Source: Lachnospiraceae bacterium (GTDB taxonomy: Bacteria; Bacillota; Clostridia; Lachnospirales; Lachnospiraceae). Taken from it: a stretch of 44,877 bases of DNA. Shown here in pieces: positions 1 through 8,523 of this stretch. The DNA is taken from NCBI GenBank assembly GCA_022793065.1, contig JAAWCE010000064.1, positions 1-44,877 of the forward strand, in the 5' to 3' direction. The stretch's first letter is position 1, and each line of letters begins with the position of its first letter. The position numbers and the translations under genes were made by a program. The notes under the pieces were generated by a model. The model saw only the letters and a list, made by a program, of their open reading frames with translations. It was not told the DNA's origin and did not search any database.

Positions 1-54
1 CCACGAGTCGCACCCCCCCGACCCTTCTCCCCTCCACGACGCTCTTCCCCTCTT
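1..54. other. Probable sequencing-adapter remnant at contig end
   Basis: Bases 31-48 (CCTCCACGACGCTCTTCC) match 17 of 18 positions of the Illumina P5/read-1 adapter segment CCTACACGACGCTCTTCC. The flanks (CCACGAG at 1-7, TTCTCCC at 25-31) resemble the neighbouring adapter parts with errors. The next 18 bases (55-72) are an error-laden copy (14/18) of the repeat unit. I infer a low-quality read end joined at the contig edge rather than genomic DNA. Confidence 0.7.
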
Positions 55-1230
55 CCACGCTGTTCACCTGTTCCAAGCGGCTCACCGGATCCAAGCGGTT
101 CACCGGATCCAAGCGGCTCACCGGATCCAAGTGGCTCACCCGATCCAAGCGGTTCACCCGATCCAAGTGGCTCACCCGATCCAAGCGGTTCACCGGATCC
201 AAGCGGTTCACCGGATCCAAGCGGTTCACCGGATCCAAGTGGTTCACCGGATCCAAGCGGCTCACCCGATCCAAGTGGCTCACCGGATCCAAGCGGCTCA
301 CCAGATCCAAGTGAAACACCCGCACCTGGTGAAACCGACGAACCGACAGCAACACCGGACGTGAATGACGAAAAGGTAAATGAAGCAGTAAATGAGCTGG
401 ATAAAGTGAAGGAAGAAACGGAACCTGAAAAAGTATTTGAGGCAGTAAAACAGATCTTCAGTGACCTTAAGGATGCTATCGTAGGTACTGCCAGCGAGAA
501 GAAGGATAAAGTTGCCGAGGCAGTGGTAAAATCACTTAACAGTCTGAAAGAGTTGGAAGAGAAACTGATTGCCGGCAATGGCGGAAAACGGAAAGTGCAG
601 GTTGACCACAGCAAAGTTGCGCCCACTGTAGAGATTCAGAATACAGAGTTCAACGTGACATCCAGCCAGGAAGGAATGATTGTAATAGAAGATGATAATA
701 CGAAGGAAAAGCCGGCGGAATTGAATGTTGGCGCTGTAAAGGTATTTAGCTTCGTATTGATGGTAAGAGAATCTTCTGAAAGTGAATGGATTAAGCAGCC
801 GAGCAAAGAATTTGATGTTCCCATGTATGTTACTTTAGATGTTCCTGAAGGAATCAATACATCTAATGGGGTTGAAATTTTCCATATTGCGGACGGAAGC
901 AATGTATGGGAAACACTGGGAGATGGAATTCTGAGCGAAGATGGCAGAAAAGTTTCCTTTGTTGCAAGCAGCTTCAGTTCTTATGCAATTGCAGCTAAGG
1001 CGGAACCTACACCGGAAGATCCTACTCCTACGGACCCCGCAGAGGAGCCCGATGATTCGGAAGATGAGGACGAAGGTGATGATTCTAATGAGGCAGAAGA
1101 TGTATCACAGTCTAATGCACCTAAGACAGGCGACCATATGGACGGCGTCGCTATGATTTGGGTTGTAGTATTGGCAATGGCTGCCGCAGGCGTTGCTGTA
1201 ATTGTAAAACGTCGCAGAGAATCAGAATAA
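1..1230 (+). CDS. Sortase-anchored repeat surface protein, 5'-partial
   Basis: This is the C-terminal part of a cell-wall surface protein; the reading frame is open from the window edge to the TAA at 1228-1230. It runs through 13 hexapeptide units (Pro-Ser-Gly-Ser-Pro-Asp type), a Pro/Thr/Glu-rich stretch, an acidic Lys/Glu-rich helical region, and a beta-rich domain ending in a Ser/Phe-rich segment (SSFSSYAI). A second Asp/Glu/Pro-rich spacer follows, then the anchor: a PKTGD motif, a hydrophobic segment of about 20 residues and a KRRRESE tail. That is the usual layout of a sortase substrate, with PKTGD replacing LPXTG. The repeat and acidic spacer probably act as a wall-spanning stalk. A GTG at 361 opens a shorter frame but has no convincing ribosome binding site, and the frame continues upstream. 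Bases 1-54 are probably not genomic. The ligand or function is unknown. Confidence 0.8.
   Translation, partial: PRVAPPRPFSPPRRSSPLPRCSPVPSGSPDPSGSPDPSGSPDPSGSPDPSGSPDPSGSPDPSGSPDPSGSPDPSGSPDPSGSPDPSGSPDPSGSPDPSGSPDPSETPAPGETDEPTATPDVNDEKVNEAVNELDKVKEETEPEKVFEAVKQIFSDLKDAIVGTASEKKDKVAEAVVKSLNSLKELEEKLIAGNGGKRKVQVDHSKVAPTVEIQNTEFNVTSSQEGMIVIEDDNTKEKPAELNVGAVKVFSFVLMVRESSESEWIKQPSKEFDVPMYVTLDVPEGINTSNGVEIFHIADGSNVWETLGDGILSEDGRKVSFVASSFSSYAIAAKAEPTPEDPTPTDPAEEPDDSEDEDEGDDSNEAEDVSQSNAPKTGDHMDGVAMIWVVVLAMAAAGVAVIVKRRRESE
73..306 (+). repeat. 18-bp tandem repeat, 13 units
   Basis: Thirteen in-frame units of the pattern CCAAGCGGNTCACCNGAT encode Pro-Ser-Gly-Ser-Pro-Asp. Variation is almost entirely at third codon positions (AGC/AGT, GGC/GGT, CCG/CCC/CCA), which points to selection on the peptide. 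A 14th degraded unit lies at 55-72 and a partial one begins at 307. Such arrays change length easily and commonly end assemblies. Confidence 0.95.
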
Positions 1231-1264
1231 GGTGTAAGTAAATTATTCGGCAAAGCAGAATGAG

Positions 1265-1298
1265 CGGTACCCGGCTGAAAGGCTGGGTACCGTTTGTA
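1265..1298 (+). terminator. Terminator of the surface protein gene
   Basis: An 8-bp perfect stem (CGGTACCC at 1265-1272, GGGTACCG at 1285-1292) with further partial inner pairing is followed by TTTGT, 35 bases after the stop codon. Confidence 0.7.
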
Positions 1299-1387
1299 TA
1301 TTGACAATGTAGTTTTTGTTGGCGCTGTATTCTATAACATAAAAGAGAATTGGTCAAAAGAACGAAGGGAGGTTTGAATAAAAGACT

Positions 1388-1864
1388 ATGGGCAGTAATA
1401 TGTATACACTTTGCTATATAGAGAAAGATGACTGTTACCTGATGCTGCATCGGGTGAAAAAGGAAAAAGATATTAATAAGGATAAATGGATTGGGGTTGG
1501 GGGGCATTTTGAAGAGAAAGAATCACCGGAAGATTGTTTGCTGCGGGAAGTGCGGGAGGAAACAGGGCTTGAGTTGGTTTCTTGGAAACTAAGAGGAATT
1601 ATTACTTTCTGCACTGATATAGCGCCGATAGAATATATATTTCTTTACACAGCAGATGTTTATAAAGGTGTTCTTACGGATTGCGATGAAGGTGAGCTGG
1701 AATGGGTGGAGAAATCTAAAGTATATGAATTGCCTATCTGGCAGGGGGATGAAATATTTTTCAGGTTATTGGAAACAGGGGCGGATTTCTTTTCTTTAAA
1801 ACTATCTTATCAGGGAGATCAACTTGTGGAGGCTGTTTTGGATGGAAGACGGTTGGAATTATGA
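1388..1864 (+). CDS. Nudix hydrolase (MutT/8-oxo-dGTPase-like)
   Basis: A Nudix-fold pyrophosphatase of 158 residues. The Nudix box lies at about residues 38-60: GG-H-F-x-E-K-E-S-P-x-D, then the core REVREETGLEL (REUXEEXGU). The catalytic metal-binding glutamates are all present. Members hydrolyse nucleoside diphosphates linked to another moiety; the MutT-like length and the Met-Tyr-Thr-Leu start resemble clostridial 8-oxo-dGTP diphosphatases, so nucleotide-pool sanitation is likely but substrate cannot be read from the box. AAGGGAGG at 1365-1372 is 15 bases from ATG 1388, rather far; ATG 1400 is an alternative that would drop four residues. The gene stands alone between the surface protein terminator and the GntR operon promoter. 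Confidence 0.85.
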   Translation: MGSNMYTLCYIEKDDCYLMLHRVKKEKDINKDKWIGVGGHFEEKESPEDCLLREVREETGLELVSWKLRGIITFCTDIAPIEYIFLYTADVYKGVLTDCDEGELEWVEKSKVYELPIWQGDEIFFRLLETGADFFSLKLSYQGDQLVEAVLDGRRLEL

Positions 1865-1881
1865 AGATTCTGTATTTCTTC

Positions 1882-1910
1882 TTGACAGAATTATTTTAAA
1901 ATGCTATAAG
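1882..1910 (+). promoter_or_regulatory. Promoter of the GntR-ABC operon
   Basis: TTGACA at 1882-1887, a 17-base spacer and TATAAG at 1905-1910 form a near-consensus sigma-A promoter, 135 bases upstream of the GntR start. The -10 box overlaps the left arm of the operator at 1909-1933. Confidence 0.75.
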
Positions 1911-1944
1911 TGTATTAAGATAATTAATACACTTATAGCATTTT
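1898..1944 (+). promoter_or_regulatory. YtrA-type operator in a 21-bp palindrome; may also terminate the Nudix gene
   Basis: A perfect 21-bp inverted repeat (1898-1918 and 1924-1944, 5-base loop) contains AGTGTA at 1909-1914 and TACACT at 1928-1933, exactly 13 bases apart. That matches the AGTGTA-N13-TACACT operator reported for Bacillus YtrA. The next gene is a YtrA-type GntR regulator, so autoregulation is the natural reading. The palindrome is followed by six T's, so for transcripts from the Nudix gene it would also form an intrinsic terminator. Confidence 0.75.
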
Positions 1945-2044
1945 TTATTGTGCGTTGTTATAAATGGAAGATTTGGAAGTTTGTTATGAACATGAATGTG
2001 AAAATAAAAAACTGTGAATAGAGGTAAAGAGAAAGGAAAAAGCA

Positions 2045-2419
2045 ATGATTTTGTTAGATTACCGGGATAAACGCCCTATCTATGAGCAGGTGGTAGAGAA
2101 GCTGGAGAAGATGATTATCAGCGGCGGGATGGAACCGCTTACCAGGATGCCCAGTGTGCGGAGTCTGGCAATGGAGCTGTCAGTGAATCCCAATACAATT
2201 CAACGTGCATATGCCCAACTGGAGCAAGACGGTTATCTCTATACTGTCTCCGGCAGAGGCAGTTATGTGACGGCAGAGAATGAGTGGCGGGAGAATAAAC
2301 AGAGTAAAGTGCTGAGGGAATGGCAGGAGATAACTCGACAGGCAAAGGAAACCGGCGTTGAAGAAGGGCAGCTTATGGAATATTTGCACCGGATATATGA
2401 AGATGGACAAAAGGAATAA
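2045..2419 (+). CDS. GntR-family regulator, YtrA type
   Basis: A 124-residue repressor. Residues about 10-77 form the GntR winged helix-turn-helix: PIYEQVVEKLEKMI, PSVRSLAMELSVNPNTIQRAYAQLE and the wing GRGSYV. Only about 45 residues follow, so there is no large effector domain; short C-terminal tails define the YtrA subgroup, which normally controls an adjacent ABC transporter. AGAAAGGAA about 10 bases upstream supports ATG 2045. It is the first gene of an operon with the ATPase (gap 35 bases) and permease. The operator upstream matches the YtrA consensus, so I infer self-repression of the operon, perhaps relieved by an envelope-active compound as in Bacillus; the inducer here is unknown. 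Confidence 0.9.
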   Translation: MILLDYRDKRPIYEQVVEKLEKMIISGGMEPLTRMPSVRSLAMELSVNPNTIQRAYAQLEQDGYLYTVSGRGSYVTAENEWRENKQSKVLREWQEITRQAKETGVEEGQLMEYLHRIYEDGQKE

Positions 2420-2454
2420 AAGTATTATCTATGTAACTGGATAGGAGAGGCGGC

Positions 2455-3357
2455 ATGATAGAGTTTCAGAAAGTAAGCAAAAGGTTTGATGTGGTTAAGG
2501 CGGTTGATAATGTCAGTGCAGTGATTGAGGAAGGGCATGTATTTGGGCTGATTGGAACCAACGGCGCCGGAAAATCCACTCTAATGCGGTTGCTCTGTGG
2601 TATTTTTAGGCCGGATGAAGGCAGTATTACCGTGGATGGTGATGAGGTGTATGATAATCCCATAGCAAAAGGAAAAATTTTTTATATTTCGGACGACCAA
2701 TACTTTTTTAAAAGCGGAACGCCAAAGGATATGATACGGTTGTACCAGACGTACTATCCTGATTTTAACGTGGAGAAATGGGCGGAACTGATGAAGAAGT
2801 TTGGATTGGAATACGAGCGCAAAATCAATACTTTTTCTAAAGGAATGAAAAAGCAGCTTTCCGTGATATGCGGTGTCTGTGCAAATACAAAATATTTATT
2901 ATGTGATGAGACTTTTGACGGCCTGGACCCGGTGATGCGTCAGGCGGTAAAAGCGTTATTTGTCAGAGAGATAGAAGAGAGAGGGCTGACGCCGGTGATA
3001 GCATCTCATAATCTGCGGGAATTGGAGGATATCTGCGAGTATGTAGGGCTGCTTCATAAAGGAGGAATTTTATTTGAGAAAGATTTGGATGAAATGAAGC
3101 TGAATATCCACAAGATACAATGTATCATCAAAGAAAAGGGGCAGTTGTCCCAGATAGAAGAGGGGTTAAATATAGTAACCATAGGAAACAGAGGGGCGCT
3201 TTATACATTTACTGTGAGGGGAAAAAGGGAAGAAGTGGAGAGTTTTATGGAACAGCAAAATCTGGTGTTTTATGAGCTGTTGCCTCTGTCTCTGGAGGAA
3301 ATTTTTATCAGTGAAACGGAGGTAAATGGTTATGATGTCAAGACGCTTATTCTTTAA
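2455..3357 (+). CDS. ABC transporter ATP-binding protein (YtrB-like)
   Basis: The nucleotide-binding subunit of an ABC-2 type transporter, 300 residues. Visible motifs: Walker A GTNGAGKST near residue 36-44, a signature-like FSKGMKKQL near 127 (SKGM in place of SGGQ, usual in this ABC-2 exporter group), Walker B LLCDETFDGLDP near 147 and the switch His in ASHNL. The last ~90 residues form the accessory C-terminal region seen in export ATPases. The ribosome binding site GGAGAGG precedes ATG 2455. The 3' end overlaps the permease start by 26 bases, indicating translational coupling. With the GntR gene ahead and the permease after, it should power export or sensing of a substrate under GntR control; the substrate is not evident. 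Confidence 0.9.
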   Translation: MIEFQKVSKRFDVVKAVDNVSAVIEEGHVFGLIGTNGAGKSTLMRLLCGIFRPDEGSITVDGDEVYDNPIAKGKIFYISDDQYFFKSGTPKDMIRLYQTYYPDFNVEKWAELMKKFGLEYERKINTFSKGMKKQLSVICGVCANTKYLLCDETFDGLDPVMRQAVKALFVREIEERGLTPVIASHNLRELEDICEYVGLLHKGGILFEKDLDEMKLNIHKIQCIIKEKGQLSQIEEGLNIVTIGNRGALYTFTVRGKREEVESFMEQQNLVFYELLPLSLEEIFISETEVNGYDVKTLIL

Positions 3358-5641
3358 GGCGATGGGGGAAGATTTGCGGCATAAGATGTGGATGTCAGTA
3401 TTATTTACAATGATTAGTTTTCTGACTTTGCCCATGGCGTGGCTGTTGGTCAGAAGCAATCTGGAGGTGGATTGGACAGAAGTAAGCAGGTTGAGTGATG
3501 AGGAAATCAGGAGAGAATTGGTGCAGACAGGACGTTTTTTGGGAGGATACCTGACTTCCGTGGGCGGAGTTATCGCAATGGCGGCAGGGGTGGTGGCCGG
3601 TCTGTTTGGCTTCCAATTTGTATTTCATAAAAACAGAGTGGATACTTATCATAGTTTGCCAGTGAAGCGAAGTGTTCTGTATACCATCTTTTATTTAGAT
3701 GGGATTGTAGTATGGCTGGCTCCGTATTTGGTATGCCTCATTATGACTTTATTATTAGCGGGCGGATTTGTGGGCAGGCTGGGCGGCGCAGCCGCAGTGG
3801 GCAGTATGTGTGTATTGACTTTAAAAAGTCTTTTGGTGATATTGACGGTTTTCTGTTTAGTATATCATCTGGTTCTGGTAGCAGTGATGATGAGCGGCAA
3901 TATTTTGAATACGCTGGTCAATATGATGCTTTTAGGGTTTGGCGCTATCAGCATATATGGAATGATACATGTGTTTTTTGAACAATATATGTCTGCGTTC
4001 TATGTCAAAAGTTCATCCAATGAAATAATCGGATATTTTTCCCCCCTTTTTTCAGCCATGAATCTGTTGTTTTCTGCAGAAGGGATGGAAGACTCGTGGA
4101 ACAGGGCGGTGATGGTGGCGGTCAATTTGTTGGCAGCAGCGGCGCTGGGTGTGTGCGGCTGGCTGCTTTATCGGAAAAGAGCTTCCGAGCTTGCGGAACA
4201 GGGCGTGCGGAATAAGATAGTAACAGCGGTGTTAAGAGTGACGTCCGGAGTGGTGGCCGGCATGGTAGGATGGATGATTTTCCTTTTGATGACGGATAAT
4301 ATGACAGGACTTGTAGGGCTGACATGGAGATCTTTTGGGGCTGTATTGATTTCAGCGTTTGTCTTTGGCGTATTGGATGTTGTGTTTTATATGGAATTCA
4401 AAGCTTTTTTTAACCACAAGTGTCAAATGGCGGCAACAGCGATAATGGTTTTGGTTATTTGTGTTGCATTTAATCGAGATTGGTTTGGATATGATAAGTA
4501 TCTGCCTCAAAAGGATGAGATTGCCCAGGTCGCCGTTTTTGACAACCAATTTTCCAATCGTCAAGCCATATCCTCATGGGCGTCAAGGGAGGCGCTGGAA
4601 AATATGTGTTTTCTGGACGGGGAGGCGGCGTATGCTTTCCTGGAACAAGCGGTGGATTGGGAAAACCGGGCAAGCAAAAACAGTGAAAATAAGGCGGCAA
4701 GGGGTTATGAGGGCGTGGATGTAAAAGTGACTTTGAAGAACGGAATGAGTTATTATCGCAGTTACAAGGTCTCGGCGGACAAGGATGTACTGTGGCCTTT
4801 TTTCACAAGTAAGGAGTATCTGGAATATACCTATTTGATCAGTGATGAGGATGTAAAAGGATTGGATGAAATGATTCTGATCAGGGAAGGAAGGATGCTT
4901 TCCATTAAAAATATGGAGCTGATAGGGGATATTGTCAGGGCGTATAACCAATATGTGTTGGAGCATACGGAGGAATTGCTGTTGGGAGAAGGACAGCCTT
5001 TGGTGAATATTCAGTTGGAGGGGATTAAGCAGTTTAAATTTAACAGTACTGTGGGAAAAAATGTGTATTCTTTATATATTTATTCCTCTATGGGAGAAGT
5101 GATAAAAATTATGGAACAGGCAGGATACGAGGAATGGGTGCGGCCCATAGACGCTTCTTCTGTTGAAGCGATCAGGTTTCAATTTCAGGTGTATCCGGAA
5201 GAGGGGGAGACTGAAGAAGAAATTATTGCCAGAGCCATTGAAAAGTATGGCGTCAATGAGGAGCTGGGGACAGCCGAAAGTCAGGATGATGGGGCTGAGA
5301 ATTTAAACGGTGTGGATAATTGGGACCATATGGAAACAGGAACAGAGGAGTTAGGATTTCCCGAAACGGTATATGATAACTTTGTGGGAACTTATAGCGA
5401 ATCTGGAGTGATACCTGTATTGCAGATTACGGACCGGGCGGAGATAGAAGAACTGCTTCCATATATCAGTTATGTAAAAGATTACAATACAAGTGTATTC
5501 AGGAAAACACAGGTTATGATTTCATTGATAGATTCCCAGGGAAATATACACGATTGTTATATTCAAAAGGGTGGTTTGTCCATGAAATATATCCGACGGT
5601 TTGTGGATGCGGTAAGAGCATATGGTAAAGTGATAGAGTAA
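3332..5641 (+). CDS. ABC-2 type permease with large C-terminal soluble domain
   Basis: The membrane subunit partner of the preceding ATPase, about 769 residues. The first ~375 residues carry around eight hydrophobic segments, with a long soluble loop after the first one (a YtrC/ABC-2 style arrangement). The motif FHKNRVDTYHSLPVKR near residue 95 is typical of permeases that work with YtrB-like ATPases. After the last segment (about nt 4490) nearly 380 residues are hydrophilic and acidic, with no membrane segment. I recall such tails in Lachnospiraceae permeases but cannot name the domain with confidence. GGAGGT at 3318-3323 lies 8 bases before ATG 3332; an upstream in-frame ATG at 3326 is too close to that site, and 3335 is also possible. 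The size of the tail suggests a substrate-sensing or periplasm-side role. Confidence 0.8.
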   Translation: MMSRRLFFKAMGEDLRHKMWMSVLFTMISFLTLPMAWLLVRSNLEVDWTEVSRLSDEEIRRELVQTGRFLGGYLTSVGGVIAMAAGVVAGLFGFQFVFHKNRVDTYHSLPVKRSVLYTIFYLDGIVVWLAPYLVCLIMTLLLAGGFVGRLGGAAAVGSMCVLTLKSLLVILTVFCLVYHLVLVAVMMSGNILNTLVNMMLLGFGAISIYGMIHVFFEQYMSAFYVKSSSNEIIGYFSPLFSAMNLLFSAEGMEDSWNRAVMVAVNLLAAAALGVCGWLLYRKRASELAEQGVRNKIVTAVLRVTSGVVAGMVGWMIFLLMTDNMTGLVGLTWRSFGAVLISAFVFGVLDVVFYMEFKAFFNHKCQMAATAIMVLVICVAFNRDWFGYDKYLPQKDEIAQVAVFDNQFSNRQAISSWASREALENMCFLDGEAAYAFLEQAVDWENRASKNSENKAARGYEGVDVKVTLKNGMSYYRSYKVSADKDVLWPFFTSKEYLEYTYLISDEDVKGLDEMILIREGRMLSIKNMELIGDIVRAYNQYVLEHTEELLLGEGQPLVNIQLEGIKQFKFNSTVGKNVYSLYIYSSMGEVIKIMEQAGYEEWVRPIDASSVEAIRFQFQVYPEEGETEEEIIARAIEKYGVNEELGTAESQDDGAENLNGVDNWDHMETGTEELGFPETVYDNFVGTYSESGVIPVLQITDRAEIEELLPYISYVKDYNTSVFRKTQVMISLIDSQGNIHDCYIQKGGLSMKYIRRFVDAVRAYGKVIE

Positions 5642-5717
5642 ATGGCAAAAAATATGCAAAAAAAATATGCCGCCTCTAATTTTAATAAAAAGTTCACGGA
5701 TATATGAAATATGGGTG

Positions 5718-5746
5718 TTGAATCTATCGGACAAATCTGTTACAAT
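5718..5746 (+). promoter_or_regulatory. Promoter of secA
   Basis: TTGAAT at 5718-5723 and TACAAT at 5741-5746 are separated by 17 bases, implying a start near 5753 and a leader of about 155 bases before secA. The leader is GC-rich around 5790-5840 and could fold, but I recognise no known RNA element. Confidence 0.65.
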
Positions 5747-5909
5747 AAACTGTAAGTTTGTGGTTACGGACCAGCCAGAAGACGTCTGACACATCTGCGC
5801 GGGAAATCGCGGCTCTTGTGAGTGCGGCGCGTGGTGATCGGACAGGAAGTAAGCAGTAACAGTTCTGGCGGTGAATGAAGAGACAGACCATAGAAAGGTA
5901 TGGAAATCC

Positions 5910-8477
5910 GTGAAAGTAATTGATAAAATATTTGGAACACATAGTGACAGGGAATTAAAGCGTATTGCGCCGCTGGTAGACAAGATTGAATCGCTGCGTC
6001 CGGAAATGATGGCGCTTTCCGACGAGGGACTTCGCGCCAAAACAGCGGATTATAAAAAGCGGCTGGCGGAAGGCGCCACATTGGATGATTTGCTTCCGGA
6101 AGCCTATGCTACGGCCCGTGAAGCGGCCAGGCGTGTACTACATTCGGAGCACTATCGTGTGCAGTTGATAGGCGGAATCATTCTTCATCAGGGGCGAATT
6201 GCCGAGATGCGTACAGGAGAAGGAAAAACACAGACAGCCATATTGCCCGCATATTTGAATGCATTGGAGGGCAAAGGGGTCCATGTGGTAACTGTCAATG
6301 ATTATCTGGCAAAGCGTGACGCTGAATGGATGGGACAGGTACATGAATTTCTGGGGCTTACTGTAGGTGTGGTGCTGAACAGTATGAGTTCGGAGGAACG
6401 ACAGAAGGCATATCAGTGTGATATTACTTATGTGACCAACAATGAGCTTGGTTTTGATTACCTTAGGGACAACATGGTAGTCTATAAAGAACAGCTTGTG
6501 CTGCGGGATTTGTATTTCTGTATTATTGACGAGGTGGACTCGGTATTGATTGACGAGGCCAGAACTCCTTTGATTATATCGGGACAGAGTGGCAAGTCCA
6601 CCGCGCTGTATGAAATGTGCGACTTGTTGGCACGCCGTATGCAGCGTGGCGAGGATATGCAGGAGCTGACCAAAATGGACGCCATCATGGGGGTGGTGCA
6701 GGAAGAGACAGGGGACTTTATTGTCAATGAAAAGGATAAAGTGGTCAATTTGACCGCCGCCGGAATGAAAAAAGTGGAGGATTTCTTTCACATTCAGAAC
6801 TATGCGGACCCGGAAAATCTGGAAATTCAGCATAACATTATCCTTGCTTTGCGGGCGCATAATTTGATGTTCCGAGATCAGGATTATGTGGTGAAAGATG
6901 ATCAGGTATTGATTGTGGACGAGTTCACAGGGCGTATTATGCCAGGACGCCGTTATTCTGACGGTCTGCATCAGGCGATAGAGGCCAAAGAACATGTGAA
7001 GGTGAAGCGGGAGAGTAAGACTCTTGCCACCATTACGTTCCAGAATTTCTTTAACTTATTTGAGAAAAAATGCGGAATGACCGGTACCGCGCTTACGGAA
7101 GAAAAGGAATTCCGTGAAATTTACGGTATGGATGTGGTGGAAATTCCAACCAATTTGCCGGTGGTTCGTCTTGACAGACAGGATGCTGTATACAAAACAA
7201 AGGCTGAAAAACTCAATGCCATTGTAGCGGCCGTGGAAGAGGCTCACGCTAAGGGACAGCCGGTTTTGGTAGGTACCATTACCATTGAGGCCAGTGAAGA
7301 GTTGAGTAAAATGCTCACAAAGCGGGGATTGCAGCATAAAGTGCTGAATGCGAAGTTCCATGAGCTGGAGGCGGAAATCGTAGCGGACGCGGGTGTACAC
7401 GGCGCTATTACCATAGCTACCAATATGGCAGGACGTGGTACGGATATTAAGTTGGACGAAGAATCCAGAGCCGCCGGAGGTTTGAAGATTATTGGTACAG
7501 AGCGTCATGAATCCAGACGGATCGACAATCAGCTGCGAGGGCGTTCAGGGCGTCAGGGAGACCCAGGCGAGTCTAAATTTTATATTTCTCTTCAAGATGA
7601 TTTGATGAGATTATTCGGTTCCGAAAGGCTCATTGGCATGTTTAACGCCATGGGTATTCCGGAAGGGCAGGAGATTGAGCATAAGGCCCTTACAAATGCC
7701 ATTGAATCTGCGCAGAAAAAGATAGAGAATAATAACTTTGGTATTCGTAAGAACCTGTTGGAGTATGACAGGGTTATGAGTGAGCAAAGGGAAATTATCT
7801 ATGAAGAGCGCCGTCGTGTATTAAACGGCGAGAGTATGAGAGATTTCATCTATAAGATGATTACGGATATTGTGGAGAATTGTGTGGACATCAGCATCAA
7901 TGATGACGCAGAAGTGGAGACATGGAATTTCACAGAATTGAATACGCTCCTTCTTCCCACAATTCCTTTGGAACCCTTGTCTGCAGAGCGGGTACAGAAG
8001 CCGAAAAAGAACAGTCTTAAGCAGCAATTGAAAGAAGAAGCCGTGAAACTTTATGAGAGTAAGGAAGCGGAATTTCCCAATGCCGAGGCCATTCGTGAGT
8101 TAGAGAGAGTGATTCTGCTGAAGGTAATTGATCGGAAGTGGATGGACCATATTGACGATATGGAACAGCTTCGTCAGGGAATCGGTTTGCAGGCATATGG
8201 TCAGAGAGATCCTTTGGTGGAATACAAAATGAGCGGCTATGATATGTTTGATGAGATGACTCAGAATATCAAGGAAGAAACTGTTCGTCTTCTTCTCCAT
8301 ATTAAGGTGGAGCAAAAGGTAGAGCGGGAACAGGTGGCAAAGGTCACAGGCACCAATAAAGATGACACTTTGGCGAAAACTCCTTCCAAACGCAGTAACA
8401 TCAAAGTATATCCTAATGACACTTGCCCTTGCGGCAGCGGTAAGAAATATAAATTGTGTTGTGGCCGAAAGGCATAA
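5910..8477 (+). CDS. secA: Preprotein translocase ATPase SecA
   Basis: SecA drives Sec-dependent export by ATP-powered insertion of preproteins through SecYEG. The 855 residues show the DEAD motor and accessory parts in order: Walker A GEGKT near residue 102, [16 protein letters not shown] (Walker B) near 208, the preprotein-binding region, the [10 protein letters not shown] motif, [14 protein letters not shown] (arginine finger region), the helical scaffold, and a C-terminal zinc motif [13 protein letters not shown] that binds SecB or ribosomes in other bacteria. Start choice: the frame is open from 5871, but family members begin M-K-V-I-D-K-I-F-G, and GTG 5910 gives exactly that with AGAAAGGT at 5892-5899 ten bases upstream. 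It is followed by prfB after 46 bases, a common clostridial order. Confidence 0.97.
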   Translation: MKVIDKIFGTHSDRELKRIAPLVDKIESLRPEMMALSDEGLRAKTADYKKRLAEGATLDDLLPEAYATAREAARRVLHSEHYRVQLIGGIILHQGRIAEMRTGEGKTQTAILPAYLNALEGKGVHVVTVNDYLAKRDAEWMGQVHEFLGLTVGVVLNSMSSEERQKAYQCDITYVTNNELGFDYLRDNMVVYKEQLVLRDLYFCIIDEVDSVLIDEARTPLIISGQSGKSTALYEMCDLLARRMQRGEDMQELTKMDAIMGVVQEETGDFIVNEKDKVVNLTAAGMKKVEDFFHIQNYADPENLEIQHNIILALRAHNLMFRDQDYVVKDDQVLIVDEFTGRIMPGRRYSDGLHQAIEAKEHVKVKRESKTLATITFQNFFNLFEKKCGMTGTALTEEKEFREIYGMDVVEIPTNLPVVRLDRQDAVYKTKAEKLNAIVAAVEEAHAKGQPVLVGTITIEASEELSKMLTKRGLQHKVLNAKFHELEAEIVADAGVHGAITIATNMAGRGTDIKLDEESRAAGGLKIIGTERHESRRIDNQLRGRSGRQGDPGESKFYISLQDDLMRLFGSERLIGMFNAMGIPEGQEIEHKALTNAIESAQKKIENNNFGIRKNLLEYDRVMSEQREIIYEERRRVLNGESMRDFIYKMITDIVENCVDISINDDAEVETWNFTELNTLLLPTIPLEPLSAERVQKPKKNSLKQQLKEEAVKLYESKEAEFPNAEAIRELERVILLKVIDRKWMDHIDDMEQLRQGIGLQAYGQRDPLVEYKMSGYDMFDEMTQNIKEETVRLLLHIKVEQKVEREQVAKVTGTNKDDTLAKTPSKRSNIKVYPNDTCPCGSGKKYKLCCGRKA

Positions 8478-8523
8478 CCAGAATTGATTAAAATTCTAAT
8501 AGGTGGAAAGAAGGTGACGTTAA

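Noticed and set aside
131..364. 77-codon frame with His/Pro/Ile/Gln repeats
   Set aside because: It is the out-of-frame reading of the 18-bp repeat; the Ser-Gly-Ser-Pro-Asp-Pro frame continues into the anchored protein.
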